A stretch of 48,024 nucleotides of DNA from Sphingomonas sp. 3P27F8 (GTDB taxonomy: Bacteria; Pseudomonadota; Alphaproteobacteria; Sphingomonadales; Sphingomonadaceae): contig NZ_SCNL01000020.1 in assembly GCF_005502745.1 (NCBI RefSeq), positions 1 to 48,024 on the forward strand, written 5' to 3'. Position numbers and translations under genes: made by a program. Every line of letters begins with the position of its first letter. Position 1 is the first letter of the stretch. Below are positions 23,233 through 32,906 of the stretch, piece by piece. The notes under the pieces were generated by a model. The model saw only the letters and a list, made by a program, of their open reading frames with translations. It searched no databases and was not told the DNA's origin.

Positions 23233-24258
23233 ATGCTGATCCTTGGCCTTGAATCCTCCTGTGACGAGACCGCCGCCGCGCTGGTGAGCGACGGGCGACA
23301 GGTGCTCGCGCACCGGCTCGCCGGGCAGGAAGCCGCACATCGCCCCTATGGCGGGGTAGTCCCCGAAATCGCGGCGCGCGCGCATGTCGAGGCACTGGAG
23401 CCGCTGATCGAGGCTGCGCTGGCGGACGCCGGCATCACGCTCGATCAGGTGGACGCGATCGCCGCGACGGCAGGACCGGGGCTGATCGGCGGTGTGATGG
23501 TGGGCCTGGTCACCGGCAAGGCGCTGGCGCACGCGGTCGGCAAGCCGCTGGTCGCGGTCAATCATCTGGAAGGCCATGCACTCAGCCCGCGCTTGTCCGA
23601 TCCCGATCTCGCTTTCCCTTACCTGCTGTTGCTCGCTTCAGGCGGGCATTGCCAGTTGCTGCTGGTGGAAGGTGTCGGACGCTATCGCAGGCTCGCCACC
23701 ACGATCGACGATGCGGCCGGCGAAGCCTTCGACAAGACGGCCAAATTGCTTGGGCTGGGCTTTCCCGGCGGTCCGGCGGTGGAGCGCGCTGCCACGCTTG
23801 GCGATCCACGCTCGGTGCCGTTGCCCCGCCCGCTGCTCGGATCGGCAGAGCCGCACTTCTCCTTCGCAGGCCTCAAGAGCGCGGTGGCGCGCGCGGTCGG
23901 GCATCATGCGCCCGAGGATATCGCCGCCTCGTTCCAGCAGGCGGTAGTGGACTGCCTGATCGACCGCACGGGCCGCGCACTCGATCGCACCGGCGGCGCG
24001 ACGGCGCTGGTCGTGGCCGGCGGCGTCGCGGCGAATGGCGCTGTACGCGGCGCGCTGGAGAAACTGGCGGCGGCGCGCGGGCTGCGTTTCGTCGCCCCAC
24101 CGCTGTGGCTGTGCACCGATAACGCGGCCATGATCGCCTGGGCGGGGGTCGAGCGGTTCGCGGCAGGCCTCACCGATCCCCTCGACACGCCGGCGCGCGC
24201 GCGCTGGGCGCTCGATCCCACGGCAGAGGCAGTCCGGGGCGCGGGAGTAAAGGCATGA
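23233..24258 (+). CDS. tsaD: tRNA N6-adenosine threonylcarbamoyltransferase
   Basis: 341 residues, ASKHA fold. Transfers the threonylcarbamoyl group to A37 of ANN-decoding tRNAs as part of the TsaBDE complex. Seen: the phosphate loop with [14 protein letters not shown], the metal-binding pair His111/His115 in NHLEGH (the same numbers as in E. coli TsaD), and the C-terminal [11 protein letters not shown]. The ATG at 23233 has AAGGCGG a few bases upstream. It ends in an ATGA overlap with gpsA. The hemC genes diverge from it. Confidence 0.96.
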   Translation: MLILGLESSCDETAAALVSDGRQVLAHRLAGQEAAHRPYGGVVPEIAARAHVEALEPLIEAALADAGITLDQVDAIAATAGPGLIGGVMVGLVTGKALAHAVGKPLVAVNHLEGHALSPRLSDPDLAFPYLLLLASGGHCQLLLVEGVGRYRRLATTIDDAAGEAFDKTAKLLGLGFPGGPAVERAATLGDPRSVPLPRPLLGSAEPHFSFAGLKSAVARAVGHHAPEDIAASFQQAVVDCLIDRTGRALDRTGGATALVVAGGVAANGAVRGALEKLAAARGLRFVAPPLWLCTDNAAMIAWAGVERFAAGLTDPLDTPARARWALDPTAEAVRGAGVKA

Positions 24259-25226
24259 GGATCGGCGTGCTCGGTGGCGGCGCCTGGGGCACCGCGCTCG
24301 CACAGGTGGCGGCGCGCGGCGGCGACGTGATGCTGTGGGCGCGCGAACCGGAGGTGGTTTTGGCGATCAACGCCAGCCACACCAACCCCTTGTTCCTGCC
24401 CGGCGTCCCGCTCTCTCCGGCGATCCGCGCGACCGAAGCGCTCGCCGATCTGGCGGGCATGGATGCGCTGCTGGTGGTTGCCCCCGCTCAACACGTCGGC
24501 CGCGTGCTCGCCGACACACCCGTGGGCGCCACCCCGCTGGTGATGTGCGCCAAGGGAATCGAGGCGGGCTCGCGGCGGCTGGTGGGCGAGGTCGCGCAGG
24601 CCGCGCATCCCCGCGCGCCGATCGCGGTGCTCTCCGGCCCCACGTTCGCGCATGAGGTGGCCGCCGGGCTGCCCACCGCCGTCACGCTGGCATGCGAGGA
24701 TGCGGCGCTGCAGGCGCGGCTGGCGGAGCGGCTGGCCGGCCCGGGCTTCCGCCCCTATGCCTCGAGCGACGTGATCGGCGCGGAGATCGGCGGCGCGGTG
24801 AAGAACGTCCTCGCCATCGCCTGCGGGGTGGTGGAGGGCGCCGGGCTGGGGCAGAACGCCCGCGCCGCGCTGATCGCGCGCGGCTTCGCCGAAATGACCC
24901 GCTTCGGCCTCGCGCGCGGCGCGCGGGGCGAAACGCTGGCGGGCCTTTCGGGGCTGGGCGATCTGGTGCTTACCTGTTCATCGACCAGCTCGCGGAATTT
25001 CTCGCTCGGGCTAGGTCTCGGGCGCGGCGAGAAGGCCGCGGACCTGCTCGCGGACCGTCGCACGGTGGCGGAAGGCGCGTTCACCGCCCCGGTGTTGGCA
25101 GAGGCAGCGCGTGAGGCGGGGGTTGATATGCCGATCGTGACAGCGGTGCGCCAGCTGCTCGACGGTGCCGACGTGCGCGCCGTAACGCGCGACCTGCTCG
25201 CCCGCCCGCTGCGCGACGAGGCCTGA
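24255..25226 (+). CDS. gpsA: NAD(P)H-dependent glycerol-3-phosphate dehydrogenase
   Basis: 323 residues. Reduces dihydroxyacetone phosphate to sn-glycerol 3-phosphate, the backbone for phospholipids. The N-terminal dinucleotide-binding motif [13 protein letters not shown] is at residues 4-16. The [17 protein letters not shown] segment and the catalytic Lys183 in [11 protein letters not shown] follow, then TRFGLARGA and GLGDLVLTC. It shares ATGA with tsaD, an order common in alphaproteobacteria, and is followed after two bases by the DUF1697 gene. Confidence 0.96.
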   Translation: MRIGVLGGGAWGTALAQVAARGGDVMLWAREPEVVLAINASHTNPLFLPGVPLSPAIRATEALADLAGMDALLVVAPAQHVGRVLADTPVGATPLVMCAKGIEAGSRRLVGEVAQAAHPRAPIAVLSGPTFAHEVAAGLPTAVTLACEDAALQARLAERLAGPGFRPYASSDVIGAEIGGAVKNVLAIACGVVEGAGLGQNARAALIARGFAEMTRFGLARGARGETLAGLSGLGDLVLTCSSTSSRNFSLGLGLGRGEKAADLLADRRTVAEGAFTAPVLAEAAREAGVDMPIVTAVRQLLDGADVRAVTRDLLARPLRDEA

Positions 25227-25228
25227 CG

Positions 25229-25759
25229 ATGCGCTGGGCGGCGCTGCTCAAGAGCATCAACGCCGGCAAGAAGGTGGCGATGGCCGAGCTGCGCGATTTC
25301 CTGCGTGCCGAGGGGATGGGCGATGTCGCCACGCTGCTCGCCTCCGGCAACGCGCTGTTCGACAGCGACGAGAAGGATGCGGCAACGCTGGAACATCACC
25401 TGCGTGCCGCCGCGCGCGACAGGCTGGGCCTCGATACCGAATGGTTCCTGCGCGATCATCCCGCGCTGGCATCGATCGTCGCCGCAAACCCCTTCGTCGA
25501 AGAGTCGCGCATCCGGCCGAACCATGTGCAGGTGTTCTTCCTTCACGAGCCGCTCGCCCCGGCGCTGCTCGATACGCTGGCGACCATTCACGAAGGGCCG
25601 GAACGCCTGCACGCTATCGACCGCGCGCTGTTCGTCGATTACCCGGTGGATATCGGCAATTCGAAACTGCCCCAGGCGATGGCCAGAGCAAAATTCCCGA
25701 AGGCGGCAACCGCACGTAACTGGAACACGATTCTCAAGCTGGTCGAACTGACCGCCTAG
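25229..25759 (+). CDS. DUF1697 domain-containing protein
   Basis: 176 residues. The N-terminal 'aLLRgiNvGgk.v.m.eLr' pattern of DUF1697 is recognisable as ALLKSINAGKKVAMAELRDFL, followed by the 'y.qSGNv.f' counterpart TLLASGNALFDS and the C-terminal ARNWNTILKL ('tRnwnTv.kL'). The family has no established activity. It begins two bases after gpsA, so it is presumably co-transcribed. Its TAG stop and the TAG stop of the convergent DUF1674 gene interlock in CTAG (25756-25759). Confidence 0.88.
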   Translation: MRWAALLKSINAGKKVAMAELRDFLRAEGMGDVATLLASGNALFDSDEKDAATLEHHLRAAARDRLGLDTEWFLRDHPALASIVAANPFVEESRIRPNHVQVFFLHEPLAPALLDTLATIHEGPERLHAIDRALFVDYPVDIGNSKLPQAMARAKFPKAATARNWNTILKLVELTA

Positions 25760-25908
25760 AAATCGACCGCGATCCCTTTCAGCTCCCAATCACCATAACG
25801 CGTCGGATCGCGATCGGCGGGGCCAGGCTGCGCGGGTGCCGGCTTGGGCACCGGGCTGTTCGGCGACAGATAGGCCGGCGGCTTTACATGGGCTGGGCGT
25901 TTCGACAT
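25756..25908 (-). CDS. DUF1674 protein, SDHAF4-like succinate dehydrogenase assembly factor
   Basis: 50 residues. The C-terminal signature DPTRYGDWELKGIAVDF is the DUF1674/SDHAF4 motif. In mitochondria SDHAF4 binds flavinated SdhA and helps it join SdhB; the bacterial role is inferred from homology. The N-terminal half is a proline-rich linker with no mitochondria-like targeting sequence, as expected for a bacterium. The ATG is at 25908, and 31 bases separate it from the divergent rsmB start at 25940. Longer frames on this strand run backwards through rsmB and are not credible. Confidence 0.82.
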   Translation of the reverse strand: MSKRPAHVKPPAYLSPNSPVPKPAPAQPGPADRDPTRYGDWELKGIAVDF

Positions 25909-25939
25909 TGCTCTTCCGATCGGGCTGCCAAGCCGCCAC

Positions 25940-27241
25940 ATGGGCGTGATGACAACCCGCGCCAAGCCCCATATCGCCCGATCCAGCACCGCAGAGCCGC
26001 TCGGCACCAAGACGCGTCGCGCAGCAATGCGTCTGCTCGACGCGGTGTTGCGGCGGGGCGAGGCGCTGGAAGCGGCGTTTCCCGCCGCGACACGCGACGT
26101 TCTGTCGCCGCCCGATCGCGGCCTCGCCCATGCGATCGCTGCCGAAACGTTGCGGCGGCTGCCCGATCTCGACGCGTTGATCGATTCCGCCACCCAGCAG
26201 CGGCTGCCCGACGACGCCAAGGCCCGGATGGCGCTGCGCATCGCGCTTGCCCAGACACTGGCGCTCGGCACGCCGCCGCACGCCGCGATCGCGACCGTGC
26301 TGCCATTGGTCGATGGCGGCCCCCGTCGACTGGTTCATGGCGTGTTCGGAACGCTGGCGCGGCGCGGCGCGACATTGCCGGAAATTCCGACGCTGCCAAA
26401 CCCGGTCGCCGAGCGCTGGCGCGCCGCCTGGGGTGATGAAATGGTCTCCGCCGCCGCGCGCGCGCTGGCGGTGCGGCCGCCGCTCGATCTGACCCTGCGA
26501 GACCCTGCATGGGCGGGACTGGAGGGGGAGAGCTTTGCGCCAGCGCACCTGCGTCTGACGGACCCCGACCCCGTGCCGGACCTGGCCGGGTTCACGGAAG
26601 GTGCCTGGTGGGTGCAGGATCTCGCAGCCTCAATCCCGGCGCGACTGATTGGCACGGGCACCGGCCACGCGCTCGATCTGTGCGCCGCGCCAGGGGGCAA
26701 GACGCTCCAGCTCGCCGCAGCCGGCTGGCAGGTGACGGCGGTGGACGCCTCCAAAAGTCGCGCCGCGCGACTCAGCGAGAATCTCGCCCGTGTCGGACTG
26801 AAGGCCGAAACGGTGATCGCGGACGTGCTGCAATGGGCACCCGACACTACGGCCGACGCCGTCCTGATCGACGCACCGTGCAGCGCCACCGGCATTTTCC
26901 GCCGCCACCCGGACGTGCTCTACCGTGCCCACGCGGGCGTAATCGCGGAAACGGCGGCGCTGCAACAGCTCATCCTGAAACGTGCGGCGGACTGGGTGCG
27001 GCCCGGCGGCACGCTGGTGTACGCCACCTGCTCGCTGGAGCCTGAGGAGGGCGAGGAGCAAATCGCGCGGCTGCTGGCCGAACGCGGCGATTTTGCCGTC
27101 ATGCCGCCAATTGACGGTGAACTGCCCGAGGGAATCGCCGCACAGGCCGACGGGTTCGTCCGTACCCTTCCCGGAACCGTCGAGGCGAAGGGTGGCTGCG
27201 ACGGCTTTTTCGTCGCGCGGCTGCGACGCGCTTCCGCCTGA
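25940..27241 (+). CDS. rsmB: 16S rRNA (cytosine-967-C5)-methyltransferase RsmB-like
   Basis: 433 residues. An N-terminal NusB-like RNA-binding domain (about 15-140) and a C-terminal SAM-dependent methyltransferase of the NOL1/NOP2/Sun family. SAM-binding segment ALDLCAAPGGKTLQLA; motif IV DAPCSATGIFRRHPD with Cys314; motif VI TCSLEPEEGE with the nucleophilic Cys364. It methylates ribosomal RNA, C967 by analogy with E. coli RsmB. ATG 25940 and ATG 25949 are both plausible starts, with no strong ribosome binding site to decide. It precedes rpe by about 70 bases, an order common in sphingomonads. Confidence 0.93.
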   Translation: MGVMTTRAKPHIARSSTAEPLGTKTRRAAMRLLDAVLRRGEALEAAFPAATRDVLSPPDRGLAHAIAAETLRRLPDLDALIDSATQQRLPDDAKARMALRIALAQTLALGTPPHAAIATVLPLVDGGPRRLVHGVFGTLARRGATLPEIPTLPNPVAERWRAAWGDEMVSAAARALAVRPPLDLTLRDPAWAGLEGESFAPAHLRLTDPDPVPDLAGFTEGAWWVQDLAASIPARLIGTGTGHALDLCAAPGGKTLQLAAAGWQVTAVDASKSRAARLSENLARVGLKAETVIADVLQWAPDTTADAVLIDAPCSATGIFRRHPDVLYRAHAGVIAETAALQQLILKRAADWVRPGGTLVYATCSLEPEEGEEQIARLLAERGDFAVMPPIDGELPEGIAAQADGFVRTLPGTVEAKGGCDGFFVARLRRASA

Positions 27242-27310
27242 GCGAATCGCACGTTAAGGCTGCCTCGCACTCGCCAGCCCGGCGGGGATTCGATGCAGCA
27301 GCGGAGCACC

Positions 27311-27973
27311 ATGACCAAGCCAGTCCGTATCGCCCCCTCCATTCTTTCCGCCGATTTTGCAAAACTGGGCGAAGAGGTGCGCGCGATCGACGCCGCCGGT
27401 GCGGACTGGATTCACGTGGACGTGATGGACGGCCATTTCGTGCCGAACATCACGATCGGCCCGGCGGTGGTGAAGGCGCTGCGCCCGCACACGACCAAGC
27501 CGTTCGACGTCCACCTGATGATCTCCCCGGTCGACGTCTATCTCGATGCCTTCGCGGAAGCCGGGGCAGACACGATCACCGTCCATCCTGAGGCCGGCCC
27601 GCACGTCCACCGCACCGTCCAGCACATCAAGAGCCTGGGCAAACGTGCCGGCGTTGTGCTGAACCCCGCGACGCCGATCGATATCCTCGACTATCTGCTC
27701 GACATGATCGATCTGGTGCTGGTGATGAGCGTCAACCCCGGCTTTGGCGGACAGAGCTTCATCGATAGCCAGTTGCGCAAGATCACCGCGATCCGCGCGC
27801 TGATCGACGCCAGCGGCCGGGACATCGATCTGGAAGTGGATGGCGGAATCGACCAGCGCACCGCGCGGCTGGCGATCGATGCCGGCGCCGACGCGCTGGT
27901 CGCCGGCACGGCCACTTTTCGAGGTGGCCCCGATGCCTATGCCGCCAATATCCGGGCGCTGCGGGGCGAATGA
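27311..27973 (+). CDS. rpe: Ribulose-phosphate 3-epimerase
   Basis: 220 residues, TIM barrel. Interconverts ribulose 5-phosphate and xylulose 5-phosphate in the pentose phosphate pathway. Seen: [13 protein letters not shown], the metal/active-site strand [32 protein letters not shown] and the final LEVDGGI. I chose the ATG at 27311, which has GGAG four bases upstream; the ATG at 27293 adds six residues not seen in the family. The stop overlaps the heparinase-like ATG (ATGA, 27970-27973). Confidence 0.97.
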   Translation: MTKPVRIAPSILSADFAKLGEEVRAIDAAGADWIHVDVMDGHFVPNITIGPAVVKALRPHTTKPFDVHLMISPVDVYLDAFAEAGADTITVHPEAGPHVHRTVQHIKSLGKRAGVVLNPATPIDILDYLLDMIDLVLVMSVNPGFGGQSFIDSQLRKITAIRALIDASGRDIDLEVDGGIDQRTARLAIDAGADALVAGTATFRGGPDAYAANIRALRGE

Positions 27974-29703
27974 ACGATCAGAGCGGCGGTCCCGACGCCG
28001 ACGGGATCGAGCAGGGCAAGCGGCTGGTTCGATCAGGTGGTGACCGTGGCCTGTCGCTCGCCGAGCGCCTGTCGCAAACGCTGGATCGGCTGACGTGGCG
28101 CACCCCGATCCACTCCTTTCGCCTGAAGGGCCGCTATCCGCTGAAGCTGATCGCGGTGCCCGACGATCCGCTGTTCGGCGATGCGGCGCGCGGGCAGGCG
28201 CTGCTCGAGGGCGAGATCACGTGGCGCGGCGACGTACGCGCGATCCCGGCAGTCGATTTTCGCAATCTCGATGTCACACCGGGTTTTGCCGATTATATCC
28301 AGTCCTTCGCCTGGCTGCGAGATCTCTCTTCGGTGGCGACACGGGCGAAAGGCGCACCCATCGCAGAGGGCCTGATGGCGCGTTGGCTCTCCGCCCACGC
28401 CGAGAAGGTCTCGGGAACGGCATGGCGACCCGATATCTGGGGCTGGCGCATTCTTTTCTGGACGACGCACGCGCCGCTGATCCTTTCATCCACCGACCTC
28501 GTCTATCGTTCGAAGGTGTTGAACACGCTCGCCCGCGGCGCGCGGCATCTGGAGCGCGGCGCGGACAAGACGCCACCCGGCCCTAAGAGGATCGCCGCCT
28601 GGTGCGGGCTGATTGCCGCGGGCCTGCTGATACCCGGCGGCGATCCGCGCCGGCTGGCTGGCGAAGCGGGGCTGGCGCGCGCGCTCGGCACCGCGCTGTT
28701 CGAGGATGGCGGCGCGGTTAATCGCGCACCGGATGCGCTGCTGGAGATCGCGACGCTGCTCGCAATGCTGCGCGAATGCTATGCCGCGCGCCGGATGGAA
28801 CTGCCCGACGCGGCGGAGGCGGCGCTGGCACGCTTGATCCCGGCGCTGCTGGGCGTCTGCCACGCCGATCGCGCGCTCGCTAGCTGGCAGGGCGGCGGCC
28901 CGATTCCGGCCGAGCGCGTGGCGCAGGTGATCGAGGCGACCGGTGTGCGCGCCCGGCCGCTGAAGCAGGCCCGCGAATGGGGGTATCAGCGGCTTACCGG
29001 GGGCAGTGCGGTGCTCATCATGGATGCGGCGCCCCCGCCGATCGCGCGGGTCGTGGAAGGCGGCTGTGCCTCCACGCTGGCGTTCGAGCTATCGGATGGC
29101 GCGGCGCGGCTGATCGTCAATTGCGGTGGCGGCCGCGCCGCGTCGTCCCGCCTGCCGCGCGAACTGGTCGACGGCCTGCGCACCACCGCGGCGCACTCGA
29201 CGCTGACGCTCGAGGATTCGAATTCCACCGCGACCCTGGCCGATGGCAGCCTGGGAAAGGGCGTGGCCGAAGTCGAGCTTTCCCGACAGGAATCCGACGG
29301 CGCGGGGCGGATCGAGGCGAGCCATGACGGCTATGTGCGCCGCTTCGGCTTCCTCCACCGCCGCCAGCTCGTGCTGACGAGTGACGGCCGCGAATTGCGC
29401 GGGGAAGATTCGCTGCTCCCCAAGGGCCGGCGGCGGCGGGCCGGCAGCACGCCGTTCGCGATCCGCTTCCACCTTGGGCGCGGCGTGGAGGCATCTCCCA
29501 CCGCCGATGGCCTCGCGGCGGTGTTGCGCGTTCCGGGCGGCGCGCTGTGGCAATTCCGCGTGCGCGGCGATGCGCTCGCGATCGAGGAAAGCCTGTGGAT
29601 CGATGCCGAAGGCCGGCCGGTTGCGACGCAACAGCTCGTCATCACCGGCTCAGCGGATGCTGGTGGCGCCAGCGTGAGCTGGGCGCTGAAGCGCGCGCGC
29701 TAG
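27970..29703 (+). CDS. Heparinase II/III family protein, no recognisable signal peptide
   Basis: 577 residues. An alpha-helical N-terminal region (about 50-330) and a beta-rich C-terminal domain (about 350-560), the plan of the heparinase II/III polysaccharide lyases. The linker between the two carries [16 protein letters not shown], a variant of the family's 'pDGghvsRnP' motif, and the C-terminal domain begins with a conserved-looking [17 protein letters not shown]. The N-terminus ([18 protein letters not shown]) is polar and is not a Sec signal. It overlaps rpe and is 60 bases ahead of purH. Glycan substrate and lyase activity are unproven for the bacterial members in this housekeeping setting; a role in cell-envelope or exopolysaccharide turnover is a guess. 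Confidence 0.82.
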   Translation: MNDQSGGPDADGIEQGKRLVRSGGDRGLSLAERLSQTLDRLTWRTPIHSFRLKGRYPLKLIAVPDDPLFGDAARGQALLEGEITWRGDVRAIPAVDFRNLDVTPGFADYIQSFAWLRDLSSVATRAKGAPIAEGLMARWLSAHAEKVSGTAWRPDIWGWRILFWTTHAPLILSSTDLVYRSKVLNTLARGARHLERGADKTPPGPKRIAAWCGLIAAGLLIPGGDPRRLAGEAGLARALGTALFEDGGAVNRAPDALLEIATLLAMLRECYAARRMELPDAAEAALARLIPALLGVCHADRALASWQGGGPIPAERVAQVIEATGVRARPLKQAREWGYQRLTGGSAVLIMDAAPPPIARVVEGGCASTLAFELSDGAARLIVNCGGGRAASSRLPRELVDGLRTTAAHSTLTLEDSNSTATLADGSLGKGVAEVELSRQESDGAGRIEASHDGYVRRFGFLHRRQLVLTSDGRELRGEDSLLPKGRRRRAGSTPFAIRFHLGRGVEASPTADGLAAVLRVPGGALWQFRVRGDALAIEESLWIDAEGRPVATQQLVITGSADAGGASVSWALKRAR

Positions 29704-29763
29704 CGTTTGCGGGCATCCCCTTCTAAGAGGCCGCGCGAGTCCTCCCAGCTTCGCAAGGCCGAT

Positions 29764-31335
29764 ATGACCACGATCCCGATCAAGCGCGCGCTTCTCTCCG
29801 TTTCGGACAAGACGGGAGTGGTCGATCTCGCTCGAGCGCTGGCGGAGCGGGGTGTCGAGCTCGTCTCGACCGGCGGAACGGCCAAGGCGTTGCGCGATGC
29901 GGGGCTTACCGTGCGCGACGTTTCGGACGTCACCGGCTTCCCGGAGATGATGGACGGCCGCGTCAAGACGCTGCACCCCATGATCCACGGCGGGTTGCTT
30001 GCCGTGCGCGACGATGCCGCGCACCTGGCCGCGATGGCAGAGCATGAGATCGGGGCGATCGATCTGGTGGTGGTGAACCTGTATCCATTCGCGCAGACCG
30101 TCGCGAAGGGTGCGGGGCGCGACGAGGTCATCGAGAATATCGATATCGGCGGCCCATCGATGGTGCGATCCGCCGCCAAGAACCATGCCTATGTCGCAAT
30201 CGTCACCGATCCGGCCGACTATGAGATCGTCGCCAGTGGCGAAACAAATCTTGAGGAACGCAAGCGTCTCGCCGCCAAGGCATTCGCCGCCACCGCCACC
30301 TATGACGCCATGATCGCGAGCTGGTTCGGCTTGGCCGATCAGGGGCAGCAATTTCCCGCGACACTTCCGTTCGTGCTCCAGCACCCGACTGTGCTGCGCT
30401 ACGGCGAGAACCCGCATCAGCAAGCGGCGTTCTACAACCATGCCGGCCCCGCGACGCCCGGCATCGGCCAGGCGCGACAGGTGCAGGGCAAGGAGCTGAG
30501 CTACAACAACCTCAACGACGCTGACGCCGCGCTGGAGCTCGTCACCGAGTTCCGTGAAGCTGGGCCGACCTGCGTGATCGTCAAACACGCCAATCCATGC
30601 GGCGTGGCAAGCGGGGCATCCCTGGCCGAAGCCTATGAGGCGGCCTTTGCGTGTGACACGGTTTCCGCATTCGGTGGGATCATCGCGCTCAATCGCACCC
30701 TCGACGCTGCCACCGCGAAGGCGATCACCGGCATCTTCACCGAAGTAGTCGTCGCACCCGATGCAGACGCGGAGGCGATCGCGCTGTTCGCGGCAAAGAA
30801 GAACCTGCGCCTGCTGCTGACGGGCGCTTTGCCGGATCCTGCGCGCGGCGGGATGACCGCCAAGTCGATCGCCGGCGGCTGGCTGGTCCAGTCGCGCGAT
30901 AACGGGGTTCTGACCGACGAGATGCTCAAGGTGGTGACGAAGCGCCAGCCCACGCCGCAGGAACTGGCCGACTGTCGCTTCGCCTGGACAGTCGCCAAGC
31001 ACGTCAAGTCGAACGCGATCGTCTATGCCAAGGACGGCAGCACGGCGGGCGTGGGGGCGGGCCAGATGAACCGGCTCGAATCCGCCCGAATCGCCGCCTG
31101 GAAAGCGAAGGACGCCGCAGAGAAGGCTGGCTGGGCGGCTCCGCGCACGATCGGCTCGGCGGTCGCGTCGGACGCTTTCTTCCCCTTCGCCGATGGCCTG
31201 CTCGCGGCGGTCGAGGCCGGGGCTACGGCGGTGATCCAGCCGGGTGGCTCGATCCGTGATGCGGAAGTGATCGCCGCGGCGGACGAAGCGGGGCTGGCGA
31301 TGATCTTCACCGGGATGCGCCACTTCCGGCATTGA
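29764..31335 (+). CDS. purH: Bifunctional AICAR formyltransferase/IMP cyclohydrolase
   Basis: 523 residues. Catalyses the last two steps of IMP synthesis. N-terminal MGS-like cyclohydrolase domain ([20 protein letters not shown], then [13 protein letters not shown]) to about residue 140; C-terminal transformylase domain with the catalytic Lys274-His275 pair in [11 protein letters not shown] and [12 protein letters not shown]. The ATG at 29764 has AAGG upstream. Length agrees with the family (about 520-530). It ends 25 bases from the end of the convergent flippase gene. Confidence 0.97.
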   Translation: MTTIPIKRALLSVSDKTGVVDLARALAERGVELVSTGGTAKALRDAGLTVRDVSDVTGFPEMMDGRVKTLHPMIHGGLLAVRDDAAHLAAMAEHEIGAIDLVVVNLYPFAQTVAKGAGRDEVIENIDIGGPSMVRSAAKNHAYVAIVTDPADYEIVASGETNLEERKRLAAKAFAATATYDAMIASWFGLADQGQQFPATLPFVLQHPTVLRYGENPHQQAAFYNHAGPATPGIGQARQVQGKELSYNNLNDADAALELVTEFREAGPTCVIVKHANPCGVASGASLAEAYEAAFACDTVSAFGGIIALNRTLDAATAKAITGIFTEVVVAPDADAEAIALFAAKKNLRLLLTGALPDPARGGMTAKSIAGGWLVQSRDNGVLTDEMLKVVTKRQPTPQELADCRFAWTVAKHVKSNAIVYAKDGSTAGVGAGQMNRLESARIAAWKAKDAAEKAGWAAPRTIGSAVASDAFFPFADGLLAAVEAGATAVIQPGGSIRDAEVIAAADEAGLAMIFTGMRHFRH

Positions 31336-31338
31336 TGC

Positions 31339-31362
31339 AGGCTCGCGGCGCGCGCCTAGCCT
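31339..31362. terminator. GC-rich hairpin between two convergent genes
   Basis: AGGCT (31339-31343) and AGCCT (31358-31362) enclose a palindromic core GGCGCGCGCC (31347-31356). It fills the short gap between purH and the convergent flippase gene, where a bidirectional terminator would be expected. There is no T-run on either side, so intrinsic termination would be weak. Confidence 0.3.
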
Positions 31363-32878
31363 AGCCGGTGATCGCTCCGGCGCTGGTCAGCGTCGTATCC
31401 TCGACGTGCGGCTTCTTGCTGAACAGCGCGCGATCCGCCGCGCCGAATGCCCAGCGCCACAGAACGAATAGATAGACGGCGGCGATCGCGGGAATGCCGA
31501 ATATGAGTTCGGCCCATTCGAAGCGATGCGGCAGCAACGTGAAGAGCCCGCCGATCGCCCCCGCCGCGATCGCCGCCCATAGCAGCGGCCAGCGCAGTGG
31601 CGAGACGGAGCTATGCAGCAGTCGGCTCAGCACACGCGCCTTGATAATCGAGGTGAGGGCAAGGCTCAGCATCAGCGCAACCGCCGGGCCCGCTGCCTGG
31701 AAAGCCGGCGGCCAGCCAAGTGCGCGCATCGCGAAAATCAGCGCGAAGCTCAGCAGCACCTGCGACGTGAGCATCACTGCCGAAATCACCAGATTGCGAT
31801 GCCGCGCCATATAGACGAGCGCGGATTCACACACCGCCCCGGTGGAAGCGAGCACCTCCGCCGTCAGCAAGAAGGCCAGCGCGGCCGTGCCCGCCACGAA
31901 TTGCGGGCCGACAATCCCCATCACCGCTTCGCCGGGGATCGAGCCCATCAGCGCCAGCCCGCCCTGCGCGGCGATGATCCAGAACGCAACCTGGCGTACC
32001 TGTTCGGCAATCGCGGCGCGGTTGTCGCTGGCAAGATTGCGGGTGATGACCGGCCCAAGGATTGGATCGAAGGAGGTCTTCAGCTTCTGCGGCAGCGACG
32101 CGACCTGCTGCGCCATGTAATAGATGCCGACGATCTTCGGCGCGAACAGCAGACCCAGGATGAAGCGATCGACATTGCGCGTGCCCCATTCCAGCGCGTC
32201 TGCTCCGGCGAGCGGTACGTTGCGCCGCGCCAGCGCGAATAGCTCGGAAAGATGCGGGGACCAGCCCCGTGGCAAGCCATAGCTGCGGATGAATGGCACG
32301 AGGCTCGCCGTCAGCGCCGCCACCATCGAAGAGACATACGCGAGCACCAGCCCGTCACGCGTGGTGAAGAACGAAAATATCCACGCCGCGATCGAGATCG
32401 TCCACGGCTCCACCACTGCTCGCGCCGTCACCGTCGCGCGCACGTTCAGCCGATAGGCCAAAGCCGCGAGGCTGATATCAGACCAGGCGACCGCGAGAAT
32501 GATGAGCGGCAGATAGCGATCCAGCCCCGCGATATAACTGTTGGGGTACATGACCTCAGGAAAAATCCACAGCACCGCGCTCGCGGACAGGCTCAGGATG
32601 CCGCCGAGCACCATCGCGTCCCACACGACGTGGACATGCGGTCGCTCGGTCGTCGCCAGCGCCTGCGCCAGCCCGCGTTTCAGGCCCAGCGTGGAGACCA
32701 GCGCGGCAAGCTCCACCACCACGACGGCGATCGCGAAACGCCCGACGAGATCAGGCCCATAGAGCCGCCCGGCGATGAACAGGAACGGGATGCGCGCCAT
32801 CAGCCGCAGGATGAACCCGGCGACGTTGGTGCGCCCGCCCTTGGCGAGGGTCGCGATATCCTGCGATGGCCCGCTCAT
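31361..32878 (-). CDS. Second MOP-superfamily oligosaccharide flippase-like membrane protein
   Basis: About 505 residues with 12-14 apparent membrane helices. The opening segment ILRLMARIPFLFIAGRLYGPDLVGRFAIAV follows the polysaccharide-export MOP pattern: a helix, then 'lyGp...GrfaiA'. A mid-protein ADALEWGTRNVDRFILG resembles the conserved 'l....D.~ilg' loop between halves. The ATG at 32878 was chosen because an upstream start at 32938 would overlap the end of polA. It follows polA by 28 bases on the same strand and has no polysaccharide genes beside it. It shares little obvious sequence with the flippase at 191-1657. Cargo unknown. Confidence 0.8.
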   Translation of the reverse strand: MSGPSQDIATLAKGGRTNVAGFILRLMARIPFLFIAGRLYGPDLVGRFAIAVVVVELAALVSTLGLKRGLAQALATTERPHVHVVWDAMVLGGILSLSASAVLWIFPEVMYPNSYIAGLDRYLPLIILAVAWSDISLAALAYRLNVRATVTARAVVEPWTISIAAWIFSFFTTRDGLVLAYVSSMVAALTASLVPFIRSYGLPRGWSPHLSELFALARRNVPLAGADALEWGTRNVDRFILGLLFAPKIVGIYYMAQQVASLPQKLKTSFDPILGPVITRNLASDNRAAIAEQVRQVAFWIIAAQGGLALMGSIPGEAVMGIVGPQFVAGTAALAFLLTAEVLASTGAVCESALVYMARHRNLVISAVMLTSQVLLSFALIFAMRALGWPPAFQAAGPAVALMLSLALTSIIKARVLSRLLHSSVSPLRWPLLWAAIAAGAIGGLFTLLPHRFEWAELIFGIPAIAAVYLFVLWRWAFGAADRALFSKKPHVEDTTLTSAGAITG

Positions 32879-32906
32879 CGCCGGCGCTCCCGACGCCCGC
32901 GATAGT

